64,000 nucleotides of DNA from Ampelomyces quisqualis (Eukaryota; Ascomycota; Dothideomycetes; Pleosporales; Phaeosphaeriaceae): positions 62,001 to 126,000 of the forward strand of contig JAGTXZ010000020.1 of the NCBI GenBank assembly GCA_018398575.1, read 5' to 3'. A program made the position numbers and the translations under genes. The notes under the pieces are model-generated. The model searched no databases. It had not been told where the DNA came from and saw only the letters and a list, made by a program, of their open reading frames with translations. Positions 1 through 13,400 of this stretch are shown here, in pieces. Position 1 is the stretch's first letter, and the number at the start of each line of letters is the position of its first letter.

Positions 1-299
1 AGCTTACTCCTAATTGTTGTTTAGTTTAGTTTTATTCTGTTGCGAGCGCATCTATTAGGCTGCGTTGTAGTTACATTAGACAGCAAAGTGTGTAATTGTC
101 TAGATAAGGCAACTGTTAGCTGCGTTCTATAGTAGTCTGTTCTGTTGTAATGCAATTACCCTTGTAATTTGCTATAGGTGTTCTTTTGCTGTAGTTGTCT
201 GTAGGGAACAGCCTAGCATCTTCTGCCTCCTTATCTCTTGTTCTACGTTAGAGTATATTAAGTTATATTCTTCTGCTGTTAGTTGCATTATATTACATA

Positions 300-3200
300 T
301 ACTGTCTTTTAATAATTGTGTCTAGTGTTGCTGTAGTAGTGCTATCCTCCTGTCTGCACTAACTAGCAATTCTAGGTAACTGTTACAATATCTCTATAAT
401 ACTTGCATACGTAGATAAGGGTTGCTATTATTACGCGTTTGTAGTAGTGTATAGTGTGTGGTAAGGAGGTTGCGTTAGCAGCCTTGCGCTACAGTTCTGT
501 GTTATAGCGCTTGTTATGTTAGCAGGTTTGCGTTCCATTAGGTAGGCTAAAGCAATAGTAGAGCTATTGTTAGATATACAATTCTATTTACTATGTCTAA
601 CGCTACATACTAGTTGTCTCGCTACACTTGCTTCTGTTTATAATTCTGCACTGTACGTGTCTAGTCTTAATTAAACGTAAAAGAATACAGTCTATTATAT
701 TTGTCCTAATTAATGTAATTATTTACATAATAAGAAATAGGGACCTTATTGTTAAGTGTAGGTAGATCCTTTAGTACTAAGTGCACAGGGTAAACAATAG
801 TTGTTATGTTATATACCTTAAATACTTGTAATGTGCGTTGCTTGGTCTTTGTACTGTGTGTACAGCAGCGTACGCTTAGCATCCCTGTTGTATTATTAAT
901 TTAACTATTGTTGTTAAACGCTATAACCTTGCAAAAGGCACCTGTATACTTATATTTCTTTCTGTCCTTGTCTTAGTGTTTGTTGTTAATAAATGTAAGT
1001 ATCAGGTGCACCTAAGCTGCAGCTCTACTGTTTGTAACAGTCTAAGACAGTTGCGTGTGGTCCTTATATTTAAACTCTTGCACCTACACGTAATCTTTGC
1101 GCTATTTTCTAGTCTTATACCAGTTGGGCGCGCATTGCACAATGTCTTCTTCGCAATGTTTAGGGTTATTGTAGCGTTTGCCTAATAGCCTTAAGCATCT
1201 TATAGAGGAGTGTATTTTTACATTTATCCTGTTTACCTAGTAAGAGTTAGGGTCCTGTCTGTCTTTATCATATAGGGTAACAAGGCAGCTAGTTACCTTC
1301 TAACAGTAGTGTTAGACAAATACTGCAGCAGCATGTGTAAAGTCTAGCAACGTAATATGTACAGTAACCTTGCTAAGGAGCAGCATAATAGAATTTAGTA
1401 ACATGCCTAGTATAGACCATCCAAGTTGTTTGAATAGTATTGCTGTTAACACGCTTATAGTAAAGGTGTGCTTGCGCCAGTTAGTAGTAGTGCACTGTTA
1501 ACTTTAGTCTATAACTGTTTTGTGTTCAAACGCTATAAGCGCAAGCCATCTGGAGTTGTAGAGGCAGATCTGCGCAAGAAAATCTCTCTTATTTGTTATT
1601 AGGTAGAATTGTTTTACTATTGTAATATAGTAGGCCTTGCTGTTTGTTCTAGTGCATATGCTATCAAGAGCCCTATACATACAGATATTGTTAATAATAT
1701 AGGTTAGCGCGTGCTATTTAGAGTAGTTAAAATCCTTTTCTTCTCCTTGCGTCTGTCTAAAAGGTTAAAACTCTTCTTTTAGAATATCTATTTGTTTAAT
1801 AGCTAACAACATATATCCCAACGTGTTTTTATTATAACTCTTGTATTGTAAGAGTACTAGCAGATTGCACGCAGCCTAGATAAAATGCAACGCGTATAGT
1901 GCCTTAGTCGCCAGCAGAGGGGACACTACTACTACAAATTAGCAAATTACTGCTTTTTGTTCTGCGCTAGTCTACTGCAACACTTTTGTAAAAGCCCTCT
2001 TGTTATTAAACTGTTTTAGTCTAGTGTTATGCTTAACCTAGCAAAACCTTTTATTTAACTAGGCACAGCTATTATCTTCTGCTACTAGAACTGCAGCACT
2101 ATTCTAGCCCTTCTTTTGTCTAGGGTGTATGTCTATTAGCATGTCTTCTGTAAATTCTAATATCTTTATAACTAACCTCTTAAGCAGTAGATGCAATGTA
2201 TCTATAGCTAACAACTTGTGTATATTAAAGTTGTAGTAATTCTAGCCAAAGCACTCTACTAGATAAACGTAATCTTTGTGTCCTTTATTAAGACAACAAC
2301 TCTGTTGCAAGCGTGTATACTCTTTTGTTTGCTACAGATATTTGTTGCACAAGTTTTCTTGTTTGTCTAGTAGTACTGTGCATTAAGTACAGTGTCTGTT
2401 TTTCTTTACACCTATTAGTAGCACTTGCTCTTTATAGTTAGCTAGAATTGTACAAATAGTTAGGTAACACTATTGCGTCTGTTAGTTAGCACACTTCAGC
2501 TGTATGCTGTATTTAGTAGCCCCTTTAAGTGCTGCAGTTGCTAGTTAGCGTCTATCCTTTATAGTAACCCTCTGTTGTTAACACTGTAGTTAGTACTTAC
2601 GCGACAACAGTTTGCCTATGCAGTAATAATACACTTTACTCTTTAGAATAGGATCTAAGAGCTTGGCTGTTGGGATAAATCTGGCTAGTAGTGTCCTAGG
2701 TGTTGTTCTGCGTTGTCGTGCCTTACAGTTAAGATTCCTAATAGTAACATATATTGGCTATGCTGCTATGTCGCCAGACATTATAGACAACTATGTTTTG
2801 TCTACTGCTAGTATAACTAGCACAAGAGTTACACTATCCAGCAAGCACTGTTGTATTAACTACTACTAATCCTCTAAGTGTAGTTTGTAATACACTCTTG
2901 TAGGTTTGTTAGGCGTGCCTGTAAAAGAACGGCTGGGTGCGTAAACCATCTTATTAGCAAATAGGCAATAACTAAGTATAAAGGCAATCTATAACATAAT
3001 ATCCTAGTATATAAATATATGTTAGTTAGGTTAGAGGTTTAGTAACCTAGATGTAATTGCTACGTCCTCTTGTATCTATACGTTGTCTTGTAGCCTAGAT
3101 TAAATGTTTAACATAGCCTGCTGCTACTAGCGCCCTAATCAGAACTGCAGCTGTAAATGTAGCTTGTGTAGCTGTATGTTAGTAAAGAGGCTGTTAACGT

Positions 3201-3500
3201 TACCTAATGTGCATTTTATCCTTTGTAGCTACAATGCAAACGCTAGTGCAAAAAGAGAACTAAAGGGCCCTACTATGTTATTCTTATTAGTGTTAGCACG
3301 CGTGCGCTATTTAGCTGCGTGTAGCCTACTGCTTTGCGTCTGCTGTTTCTAAACCAAAGGGTTTACCAGCGTGCTGTCTACTTGCTGTCTTGAACAGCTT
3401 GTCCTATCCTTGTGTAGACGCTAACATTAGGCCTATCTGCTCTATTACCTTATGTTTAGCTAGAGTGTAGTTGCGTTTACATAAGGTGTTGCTGTATAAA
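300..3500 (-). pseudogene. Plavaka/CACTA-like transposase remnant, RIP-mutated
   Basis: The minus strand holds one long frame interrupted only by TAA/TAG at places where Gln or Trp would fit. Between about 2,230 and 1,560 it reads through stretches such as DTLHLLLKRLVIKILEF, LKQFNNKRAFTKVLQ, FVVVVSPLLATKALYALHF and, near 1,620-1,560, FYLITNKRDFLAQICLYN preceded by a HALTYI-like segment. This order (conserved hydrophobic block, then an H-rich 'HA-THY' segment, then 'TNK+DFLAQ') resembles the C-terminal half of Plavaka transposases of the CACTA superfamily as I know them; that match is from memory. The N-terminal half toward 3,500 and the C-terminal end toward 300 are too degraded to place exactly. 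The element's termini and target-site duplication were not found, and its 3' side may run off the window. It is clearly non-functional. A different CACTA-type lineage is possible. Confidence 0.6.
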
Positions 3501-4653
3501 GCAGGTGCTACGTTGTCTAGAGTAGTATCTATTGCGTTACAGCTATTAGGGCTGTGCTATTGTATTATAGTGTTAGGGGTTATAACTAGCGTATTGTTAG
3601 GTAGCAGGTGGTAACGCGTCTAGCATTAAGCACTGTGTTTAACAAGTCCTGCGTACGTCTTGGTGTAAAAGCTACACAGTATACATATACAATCTATTAC
3701 CAATTTGTTTGTGCACAACTCTGTGGTTTAGATGTAAGGAGACTAAGTGTGCAAAAACAGTATTAATATTAGTTACGTAGTGTTAAGGTAGTTACTAGCA
3801 GTATCTATCCTGTGCTGCACAGTCTGTCGTCTACAGTAGTCTACTAAAGTCTACTGTAGCCAACAGTTACCTAACCTGTGTATGGAACTATGCTAATAGT
3901 TGTAGGCGCAATAACTAATATTTTTCTTTCCTTTAATATTCCTTATTACTCTAACAACTATTACGTTATTACACTAGAGCTTACTTGTTAACAACCTAAT
4001 TAGTTAGGCTAGCTAACACAGCTTAATAAAGATTAATATTAATAATAATTATTACGCTAAAAAATATTAACACCCTAGAATAAACAAGTTACTGCGCGTT
4101 TGGAATATATATAGTAGAACCTAAACACCTAAAAAGGTAAGTATACCTGCAAGTAGACACGTACAAGGTTTAAAAGTATAAAAAAAATAGACTAGTAGCT
4201 CTAGCAGCCTAATATACAACCTGTACCAAGGTAGCTAGGCTTAGTACAGATAGAAGCAGGTAGAATAGTGTACTATATATACTATAGGTAAGACTAGTAA
4301 CAGGCGTAGGCAATTACTTAACAGTAAGAAATAATAAGTATAATTTATATACAGTGTTAACTAATATTCTAAGCGGCTAGTATATTTAATCTTTTCTAGT
4401 TTCAAAATGCCTGCAGATCTAATTTATATTCTTTCTCTAGCACAGTATAGGATAGTCGTCTACTAGAAACTACTGTTCCAACTTGCCCTAATGTGCAAAT
4501 ACAACAGGGGCCAAATAGTAACAAAGACTGTTAACAAACTGCTATATATTAAACGCATCTACGTGCTGCTTGCTCTTAAACTATTAGCGCTAATAGAGCA
4601 TATAATAGCCTTGCTAGCCAGCTACTCTCTGCCTCTTGCTATATATACGTTTT
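3501..4653. other. AT-rich degenerate sequence, no gene seen
   Basis: No frame on either strand gives a recognisable protein even when TAA/TAG is read as Gln or Trp. The composition matches the flanking mutated repeats, so this is probably non-coding or untranslated sequence of the neighbouring transposon remnants. Confidence 0.5.
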
Positions 4654-4965
4654 CCTAACCTTAAAACTAGAGATGTATTTTCCTATGTGTCTCTGGTCTT
4701 AGAGTTAAGGTAACAGTCTTTTGTTAAAACATACACAGAACCTAGTGTTATTTTTATCTATTATACACTTGCGCCTCCTTACACTTCTCTAACCTTAAAA
4801 CTAGAGATAAATTTACCTATGTGTCTCTGGTCTTAGAGTTAAGGTAACAGTCTTTTGTCAAAACATATATAGAACCTAGTGTTATTTTTATCTATTATAC
4901 ACTTGCGCCTCCTTACACTTTCCTAACCTCAAAACTAGAGATAAATTTACCTATGTGCCTATGTA
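4654..4965. repeat. Tandem repeat, 134-bp unit, about 2.3 copies
   Basis: The segment beginning CTAACCTTAAAACTAGAGAT at about 4,655 recurs 134 bp later and again, cut short, 134 bp after that. The copies differ mainly by C/T and G/A transitions. The array sits between the Plavaka-like and pogo-like remnants and may be a subterminal repeat of one of them (inference). Confidence 0.85.
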
Positions 4966-5249
4966 TGCGGCTGCTTCTTAACACGTAACTTGTACTCCTA
5001 ATTTAATGTTACTGTCTTTGTATATATATTCCTTATAAGTCTAAGAGACTTAATCTTCTATTATATTTTTATTCTTACAAAACCAAAACTATACCTATTA
5101 CGTCTATATGTTTGTGTGGTTTAAAAATCTAGAACTAAGCTTTACTATGTTGTTAGCACTATACCTGCGCTACTTCTTAGCCTACTAGTATAGAAGCAAA
5201 TTCATGTCCTAGATAGACCCTTTAGTAGCTGTTTAGATGTTGTGGCTTA

Positions 5250-5860
5250 ACTAAGATACCTTATAACGTGTTTAACAATAAGGATCTCTACAACAACAGC
5301 TACAATAGCATTCTAGAGCGCACATTAACAACCTAGCCTAACTTAAGAGCGCTGTTATTGCAACAACTTTGTTATATCCCGCAACACTATTACTTGACTA
5401 AGATACCTTATAGCGTGTTTAAAAGTAAGGATCTCTATAACAATAGCTACAATAGCATCCCAATGCGCATATTAACAACTTAGCCTAACTTAAGAGCGCT
5501 GTTGTTGCAACAACTTTGTTATGTCCTGTAACACTATTACTTAACTAAGATACCTTATAGCGTGTTTGAAAGTAAGGATCTCTACAACAACAGCTATAAT
5601 AGCATCTTAATGCGCACATTAACAACTTAGCCTAACTTGAGAGCGCTGTTGTTACAACAACTTTGTTATGTCTTGCAACACTATTACTTAACCAAGATAC
5701 CTTATAGCGTGTTCAAAAGCAAGGATCTCTACAACAACAACTATAATAGTATCCTAGTACGCACATTAACAACTTAGCCTAACTTGAGAGCGCTGTTGTC
5801 GCAACAACTTTGTTATGTCCTGTAATACACATTAACAACTTAGCCTAACTTAAGAACGCA
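5250..5860. repeat. Tandem repeat, 147-bp unit, about 4 copies
   Basis: The motif CTAAGATACCTTATA occurs at 5,251, 5,398 and 5,545, with a CCAAGATACC variant at 5,692: an exact 147-bp spacing each time. A truncated fifth piece ends near 5,860. 147 bp is close to the length of DNA wrapped on one nucleosome, which may be coincidence. Copies differ by scattered transitions. Confidence 0.9.
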
Positions 5861-6454
5861 ATTCTTATACTGTTAAGTAACCAGAAGATATTAGAGATAT
5901 AACTACAATTTACATGCTTTTATCTATATATTGTTACAGGCAAAAATCAAGGACAACGTAGAGTTGCAGTTGTTTGTTAAGACATCTCTATCCCAGCACT
6001 CTTATTAGGCTCTTTAACAGCAAAGCCTACCCAAGCAGCTGCGACCTCTCTTATACCATATACAATGCATTTCTGTTAGACCCTACAAGTAGTAATCTAA
6101 CGTCTAGATATTAAGATATTCTAACTACAACTTACATAACATTAAGTCTTCTATTGTTACTAAGCTTTATTACAGCTTTAAGAACTTCTATTAACGCAAA
6201 GAAGTTACGCGCATTAAACTTATCTACACTAAGATGCTGCTAGCTAGTAACAAAAAGGATACCTACTACGCTAGTAGGCACGACTAAGACTTTAAAGGAC
6301 ACCTGTATAAATCAAAACAATAGGCCTATATTTGTTTGTCTTAGAGACGCTTAGCAGAGAAGAACATGTACAAGAGGTAACGCGCAATGCTTTATAAATC
6401 TTGTGCATAGTATATAAGGCAGCAAACACTTCAAACGCATCAATCTCTATAATT

Positions 6455-6855
6455 AGGCTTTTCTAACAACTAGCAGCTACAGTTGCGTTGCACTATTAGC
6501 AACTGTTGTCTACTAGAGAATACTGCTAGTGCTGCACGCTACCTACTACTGCAGCAGGCTCTTCTAATAACCAGCAGCTACAGTTACGTTGCACTGTTAG
6601 CAACTGTTGTCTACTAGAGAATACTACTAGTGCTGCACGCAACCTACTACTACAGCAGGCTCTTCCAACTACTAGCAGCTACAGTTGCGTTGCACTATTA
6701 GCAACTATTGTCTACCAAAGAATACTACTAGTGCCATACGCAACCTACTACTGCAGTAGGCTCTTCTAATAACTAGTGGCTACAGTTGCGTTGCACTGTC
6801 TACAACTGTTGTCTACTAGAGAGTACTATTAGCGTTAATTGCGAGCCATCTACTG
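6455..6855. repeat. Tandem repeat, 101-bp unit, about 4 copies
   Basis: GCAGCTACAGTT(G/A)CG recurs at 6,473, 6,574 and 6,675, with a GTGGCTACAG variant at 6,776, so the period is 101 bp. The unit is not a multiple of three, so it is unlikely to be an expanded coding repeat. It lies just upstream of the pogo-like transposase remnant. Confidence 0.9.
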
Positions 6856-7399
6856 CGATAAGTACCTAGAGCAACTGATTAGTGCTATAATAATACTAGC
6901 ATAAGTTTAAGGCTAAGTTTAGATTTTGTTTTATATCAAATGCCATAAGTAGCTACTAGAGTATTAGCATGCGCAAGTGTATTGTCTTTACTATATTAGA
7001 CAGTAGATCGCTTATTGTAAATACATCTAGTTTCTATAGTTATTCTGCTACCACAACATTAAGCCTACATTATCTAGTTTATAGATAGGTTAAGGTCTAA
7101 CGCCTAACTAGTAACACAGTCGTGCCTAGACTATTACAGAACGTGTTAAGGTTCGCAAACATAAGGCATTGTTTCTGCATTTAACACTATAACAACTTAC
7201 TATATAGGCTACCAGAGCCTTTTGCTGCTATGTGCAACTAAATAATATAACTAATATCCTCCTAACAACGCAAGAACACTTAGACAGCAACAAAACCAAA
7301 TACACTAGCTATAACCACGCGTATAATAGGCGTCCGCAATAGGAAACTCTTAAGGCAGCTCTAAATAACTAGCATATAGAGTTGCAGGCAGCCTGCGTT

Positions 7400-9020
7400 A
7401 ATGTCACTAATAATATAATTCGCGAAACTGCATATTAACTTTGGCAACAGCTGCCTAAATACAATAGCTGCAAAATACTAGAGTTTAATAACAGATAGCT
7501 TACTATATATAAACAACAACATAGCGTACAGTTATATAAACAGTTTGCAAAAACAGTAGGCAACTACAGCAGTATAACAGTTAAGGACACTAAGCTTATA
7601 ATAGAAGAGATTCGCGACGTAGTAAGTAGATACGCGCCTAAGGATTTATACAACATAGACAAGGCTAGTATGTACTGAAAACACTTGCCCTAATGCACGT
7701 TAGCAGACAATCCAGGAGCTAGACCTAGACTAGACAGAGAGTATATAACTAGTGTGCTGTGCATAAACGCAGATAGCTTAGACTAAGTGCCTCTATAGTT
7801 TATAGGATCCTTAAACTATATAACTTGTATAGACAGTAAGAAGAACCCAAATATCCGCAGTCTTGGTTATGTCTATCAGGATAATAATTCTACCTGGATA
7901 GACACTAACATTATACTAGAATAGCTGAAATGGTTTAATAACTGCATAAACAGACAAGTATTGTTGCTAATCAACAGGTTCCTGCCTTACAAACACGCAG
8001 TAGCTAAGCTTTAAATAAGCTACTAATTGCTGTAGAACGTTTAGTATATACAGTGTTAATGTACTATAGGCTTATTATAGCAATAGAGGTTACAATGCTT
8101 ACCAATACAATAGAGTTATATTCCTGCCTGTAGGTAGTACAACATTATACCAACTAATAGACCAAGGCATTACCTGCGCATAGAAGGCTAAAGTCTGCGC
8201 CTATTTCCTACACTTTGCAGTAGAGAAAAGCATAATAGGTAAACATCCTACCAAGACAATAGATGTTATCTACGCTATTTGCTAGAGATGTTGCGCGTAG
8301 TATAACAAGATAAGAGCTAAGACTATATATAGTAGCTAGCAGATCTTAACATGTCTAAACATATACTACAGCCTACAGCTATGTATAGCCAACTTCTAAG
8401 AGACTTACTACAAGCTTAACAATTTAGTTAACTAGCTTAAAGACATGCGCGTTGTTAACAGTATAGACGTTAGAAGCTTTATTAAGTTACCTAAAGAGCG
8501 CAATCCTAACTACAAAGATCTAGCCTACTTCTTAGACTACATTGTTGCAATATATAGCCTAAACAAGACAGAGGAGAACTGTAAGGTACTATTACTTCCT
8601 AGACTATTACACCGCAAAGCGATAGACATAATAGATTAACTGCAAGTGTACGTAAGTTAGCAAGAGTTTACTATAAACAATAGGCAATATATTAACAAGC
8701 TAGGAGTACTGCAACAGGCGACTATAAAATAGATAGCTGCAGAGCTGCAAGACAGACGCTAAAAAGATATACGTAACTAGGTAGTAAGACTGCGCTAATG
8801 CAAACACAAGAATGCTATATACCTAAAATAAGACAACGCTAGGCTGTCTGTAAGTGTAAAAACCAAGAGCAATGTTATAGTGTAGTTACAGTTAGAAAAG
8901 CGTAACAATACTATACTTAACTAGAATAAGAATAGCTATCGCACGAATTATCTTACAGAGCCTATAATCTCTAGTATTTTAGCTAGCGCATTAACCAAAA
9001 TAACCAGACAACATTAGCCT
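7400..9020 (+). pseudogene. pogo/Fot1-type (Tc1-mariner) DDE transposase remnant
   Basis: Reading TAA/TAG/TGA as former Gln/Trp gives a continuous frame from about 7,460 to 9,000. It has the order expected of a fungal DDE_1 transposase: LYKQFAKTVG, then IIEEIRDVVSRYAPKDLYNI at about 7,600-7,660, D-K-A-S-M-Y-W (usually DEx(S/G)xxW), a cryptic 'CTLADNPG' segment, CINAD, QFIGS, KNPNIR, LEQLKWFNN, LLLINRF (usually LLxDNF) near 7,965, and a 'DQGI'-like segment near 8,170. An unbroken piece at 8,445-8,639 is the C-terminal region. The Glu after the first catalytic Asp has become Lys and the second catalytic Asp has become Asn, both G to A changes. Terminal inverted repeats flanked by TA were not located. 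The gene is dead; family placement is fairly secure, the exact ends are not. Confidence 0.75.
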
Positions 9021-10400
9021 AGCAAACACTAAAATTAAAGAATAATCACCTAGCACTAACTATATTTAGCCAAAGACTAGATTAATAATCTAAAGCAGTA
9101 GCACACAATCTATGCAACTAAAAGAGCAGGGTTGTTAAGAAATTATGCACGCACAGTAACATCTAGGCAGGACAGCAGCGTAGGAAGTTAAGCACCCTAG
9201 TATACTAGCACTAAGCAGAAACACTACACTGCAAGACATGTTAACAAGAGACAAGGCTATTATACAAGAATACAAGATAATAGACAACAACAGTATTCTT
9301 TGTAAGATACTGCGTACTGCACAATTTGCAACATTAGTTGCTAATACTAAGAGAGAACACTTAAACAAAGAAATACTACTATATTAACAGCAAACTTAGC
9401 GTTAAAAAGGGGAAACTAATCTTCTTACAAACAAATCTATAGAACGTAGGGCAGAATTATCCAGTCAAAAATATAAACGTCTTAAACTAACATTAAAATG
9501 TATAACAGAAGCAGGCTGCTGTACACTTCCTTGCTAGCCGCAAGCTGCGTGCACTGTAGAGATCTGTTAACTACTGTCTACGCCAATAGCACACAGTCTA
9601 GGGCGTTAGATGCACTAACAGATAATATAGAATTACAATAGAACAATATAGTGCAAAGGAACAGAAGGTAACAGACAGCTTCCCTTGCTAACAGGACCGC
9701 AGACGCATAAAAAACTTCCCTATAATTCTACGTAAACTGCTAGACGCTAGCATACAACTTAAATATTCTAACGCAGCCTTGTTGCGTAACCTGTCTACTG
9801 TAATAGCACTAGTAGGTTTGGCTAAGTTTGCCTGCCAGACCAAAGAGAGTGCTACTAACACAATATACAAGAGGTAAGTTGCCTATATTATAATGCAAAA
9901 AACTAGAAAGTAAGAATTTTGCTTAGTGCTACACAGTGCTATATAGTACTGTACAGTGCTGCACCAAGAATAACACGCAGTAAGAGGCGCCCCCCTAGAA
10001 TACACCTTTACTTACCTTAAAGACATAACACAACGCGTTAGCGCCAGGTAAGAGGCTATATAATGCTAGGACAAAACCCTACTTACTTTTACCTGCACCT
10101 ATAATTTAACCTACCGCCACAACTATATAATGCTGCGTTGCTACTACAAACACACTATAACTACACAACAACAACAATAGTGCTGCAACGCAAATACACG
10201 TAATTTTCCACGTTACGTTTACTACACTACGCTGTACATTACAACACTATTACAAGTAAGCACACAATATAAGCACACCTACACACGCTAACTAAGCTAT
10301 AGCTATTCTACTATCCTTGCACCTGCCTGCACTATTCTTAACTATTACGCGTAACATATTGTATAATACGCGCGTTATAGGATTGCAATAACAAGTACAA
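9021..10400. other. Degenerate AT-rich stretch, no gene recognised
   Basis: Short frames occur (for example 9,135-9,368 and 9,688-9,870 on the minus strand) but none resembles a known protein. Near 9,925-9,965 there is a patch of short inverted motifs built on AGTGCTATATAGTACTG. The part next to 10,440 may be the promoter of the SNF2-like pseudogene (inference). Confidence 0.4.
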
Positions 10401-10439
10401 GTAGTAGCTACCTTAATCAAATAAATAGTACATAAGCAA

Positions 10440-13400
10440 TGCAAAGACAACAACTACTAATAACGTATTACAGGCAATTATAAGAATAGGCTACAATATT
10501 AATATAGTAGACTAGCGCATATAAGTTAAAGAGATAACAGATTTTATCTAGCACAAGAATACATATAACAAGATTAAACAGGCACACTTACAGGCCAACT
10601 ACCTAAAGACAATGCGCAGCCTAATAACAGATAAATGGCTCAAGTATACTATATGCCCCTAACTAACTAACAGTAGCATACCAAGAGAATTCTACAAGGC
10701 AACAGCTAGCGCCATATAGAAGAAGATAATCTTAGAAATTTAAGACTACAGCAACAAAGTTAAAGCTAAACACACAGAAAGATAGCTAACGCTTGCAAAC
10801 TTAGAACTAGAACGCACGCAGTTGGTATTAGTAGTCTTAAGTTCTTCTACTGCTTTAGTAACCTAGCTAATAGGCCTTACTACAATAACAACTAAACTGT
10901 TACTTAACAACGTTAATGTCTATATTATAGACAGCGTACATTGTTAAACTGCCTAGACCTTCCTACTTTTAAGGCTAATAACAGCTGTACGTTAACAGCA
11001 GCTTAAAGACAGCAACTTTAAGATAAAGCTATAATATCTCAAATACAGTGCACTTGTTAAACACCTGTTGCAACCAAAATTTATAGACTAGTACATAGTT
11101 AGGACTTTAAAGATATTTAACGCGTTAGCGCTGCGCCCAATTACTAATAATAACAATCTGGCTGTAACTGTTAACTTACACGTTAAGATAAGAAGCCTTA
11201 AGAGCGTTGCAATTAAATGCCAGACCCTAGTACAAGACAAAGTTAAGCCTAGTAGTAATACAACCCAGAACAGTATACAAATAACAATAGCTAACTACAT
11301 AATATAGTGCACTTTACTTTAGGCAGCAACAGTAACATTATAAACCTAGTAAGTGCTACCAGAGACAAGAGGCAAAGGCGCCTCTGCTTAGAGCTTAATA
11401 ACAACACTAAAGACAACAACTGCAAATAACAAAAGACAACAAGAGCGCTAGCAGACTTAGCCTGCAAACTATTAACAGGACCTAAAGCAAATAGTAGCAA
11501 ACACTTTAACAGACAGAGCAGAGGCGAGAAGAAGAAAGATAACAGCCTAGACATACGCATTAAGACTCTAACTACTAAAATCAAGCGCCTAGAGGAGTAG
11601 AACAACAGCACTACAAAGAAAGTAGAGAGAAGTAGAGACAAAGATGCTGCGCAAACACAAAACAACGCGACATCTACGCTAATTACTATACCTAGACAAA
11701 AACGCAAGGGTGCTACAGGAAAACAACAAAGGTTGCTAGAGGAAGATGCTTACTCTAGCAGCAAAGAAGAATAAGAAGAGTGTAATAAAGGTAACAGGGA
11801 TAAGGATAAAGAGCTTTAGTTAGCAAAACAACTTGCGTTAGAAGAAAGGCTGCAGCTCTAAGCCCTACTAAACGCAAGGTAAGTGCACTATAAAGAGCCT
11901 GTAACTACAATCTACGCAACTAATATGTAAGACAGGACAGTAGATAAACTGCAAGCTTGAATTAGAGTAGCAATAGAACACTACCAAGAGGACAAATAGT
12001 AGGAAGCAGCTAACTTCTTTAGATTCTTACTAGAAGACTTTAAGGATAATGCGCCTATAATACTACATTTATTATAGAGACTAACAGTCCTATTTACAGT
12101 ATACTAACTAACAGAGGCCTATATACTTTACAAAAAAAAGCTATCTTTAGATAATAGCAGCATATTTAGGAACATAATAGGTATAGAGAAAACAAGATTA
12201 GCTATACTTATAATAATTATAGAGCATGCGCACTTTAAGAACTGGACTAAAGTGCAAGAGGACTAATTAAAGAATAAAACTAGTTAACATAGGGCTAAAG
12301 ACAACAGTTAAGAACAGTGCTCTACAACAGACTAACGGATATTCCTATATGCATGCGAAAAAAACCCTTTAATGCTAGAAGAGCTACAGTTGGTAGCATC
12401 TATAGTAAGCAGATAGGGCTGCGCACTAGCTGCATAAAAGGCTAAAATTATTACTATAGGCCTCTGCAAATCTAAATGGTGCGACCCAAAAGACCCCCTT
12501 GCGCTCTATATCTACTTTATAGACAACACCCCCCTACAGGGTATAGGCGCACTAATAGCAGATAAAGAAATAGAGATAAGGATTAATCTGCAAGTTAAAC
12601 GGCACCTTGCAGCGTTTAACCAAAACGTTCTACTGCGCGAATTTACAAAGGACAGTAAGAAGTATGTAGAGACAGTTCTATAGTACATCCAAGAACGCTA
12701 TATACCAAAAGTCTACCCAAGTGCAACTGCGCACTGTCTAGCACTATCTGCCAGCCAATTCATAATTATATGCAGCTATATAATATTAGTAAAACGCGTA
12801 CTTAACAAATACCAAACTATAAGACTTACAACTACACACAAAATATTATTAAGAGGTAGCAAAGTAAGCGCAACAGACGCCTTTAATATTTCTAGCTACA
12901 TAGTAATATAGAGACGTATTATCTTTAATAAGTTCTATAACTGCAAATCCAAGAATACTATTATAGGCAACTTGTACAAGACTATTTAAGTCAAGAACCA
13001 TAGTTATTAGTAGAAGGCCTAGGCCCTCTCAGGTACACTAATAGAGAAGGGTCTCTACAAGATACTTATTTTTATCTCCCTAGCGCTTAGCAGACTGCAA
13101 GACAATAAGAACTTCTTAAACTAGCACTGTCTTACAGGCAAGAAGAACGACATAGACAGTTCTAAACTGTTTACTGCTGCTAACCCTATATACGCAAGCA
13201 TTAAGAAAATTGTAGATACAAGAAGGACAAGAAAGATATTAGGCCTAGTTATAGCAAAGGGCTAGGACACCTACTTATTTAAGGCACAAGAAGGAGTTAA
13301 AAACGTGCTTAATTCTCCTAAGTACATAGCGCTTATAGCGTTAAGAGAGAAGATTGCAGCAAGGTTTATGCTGCGTTAAACTCTAGTTACGCGAGACCTA

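Noticed and set aside
11291..11707. 138-codon minus-strand Leu/Val-rich frame
   Set aside because: It is the complement of the Lys/Glu/Gln-rich linker of the SNF2-like frame; the helicase motifs fix the coding strand as plus.
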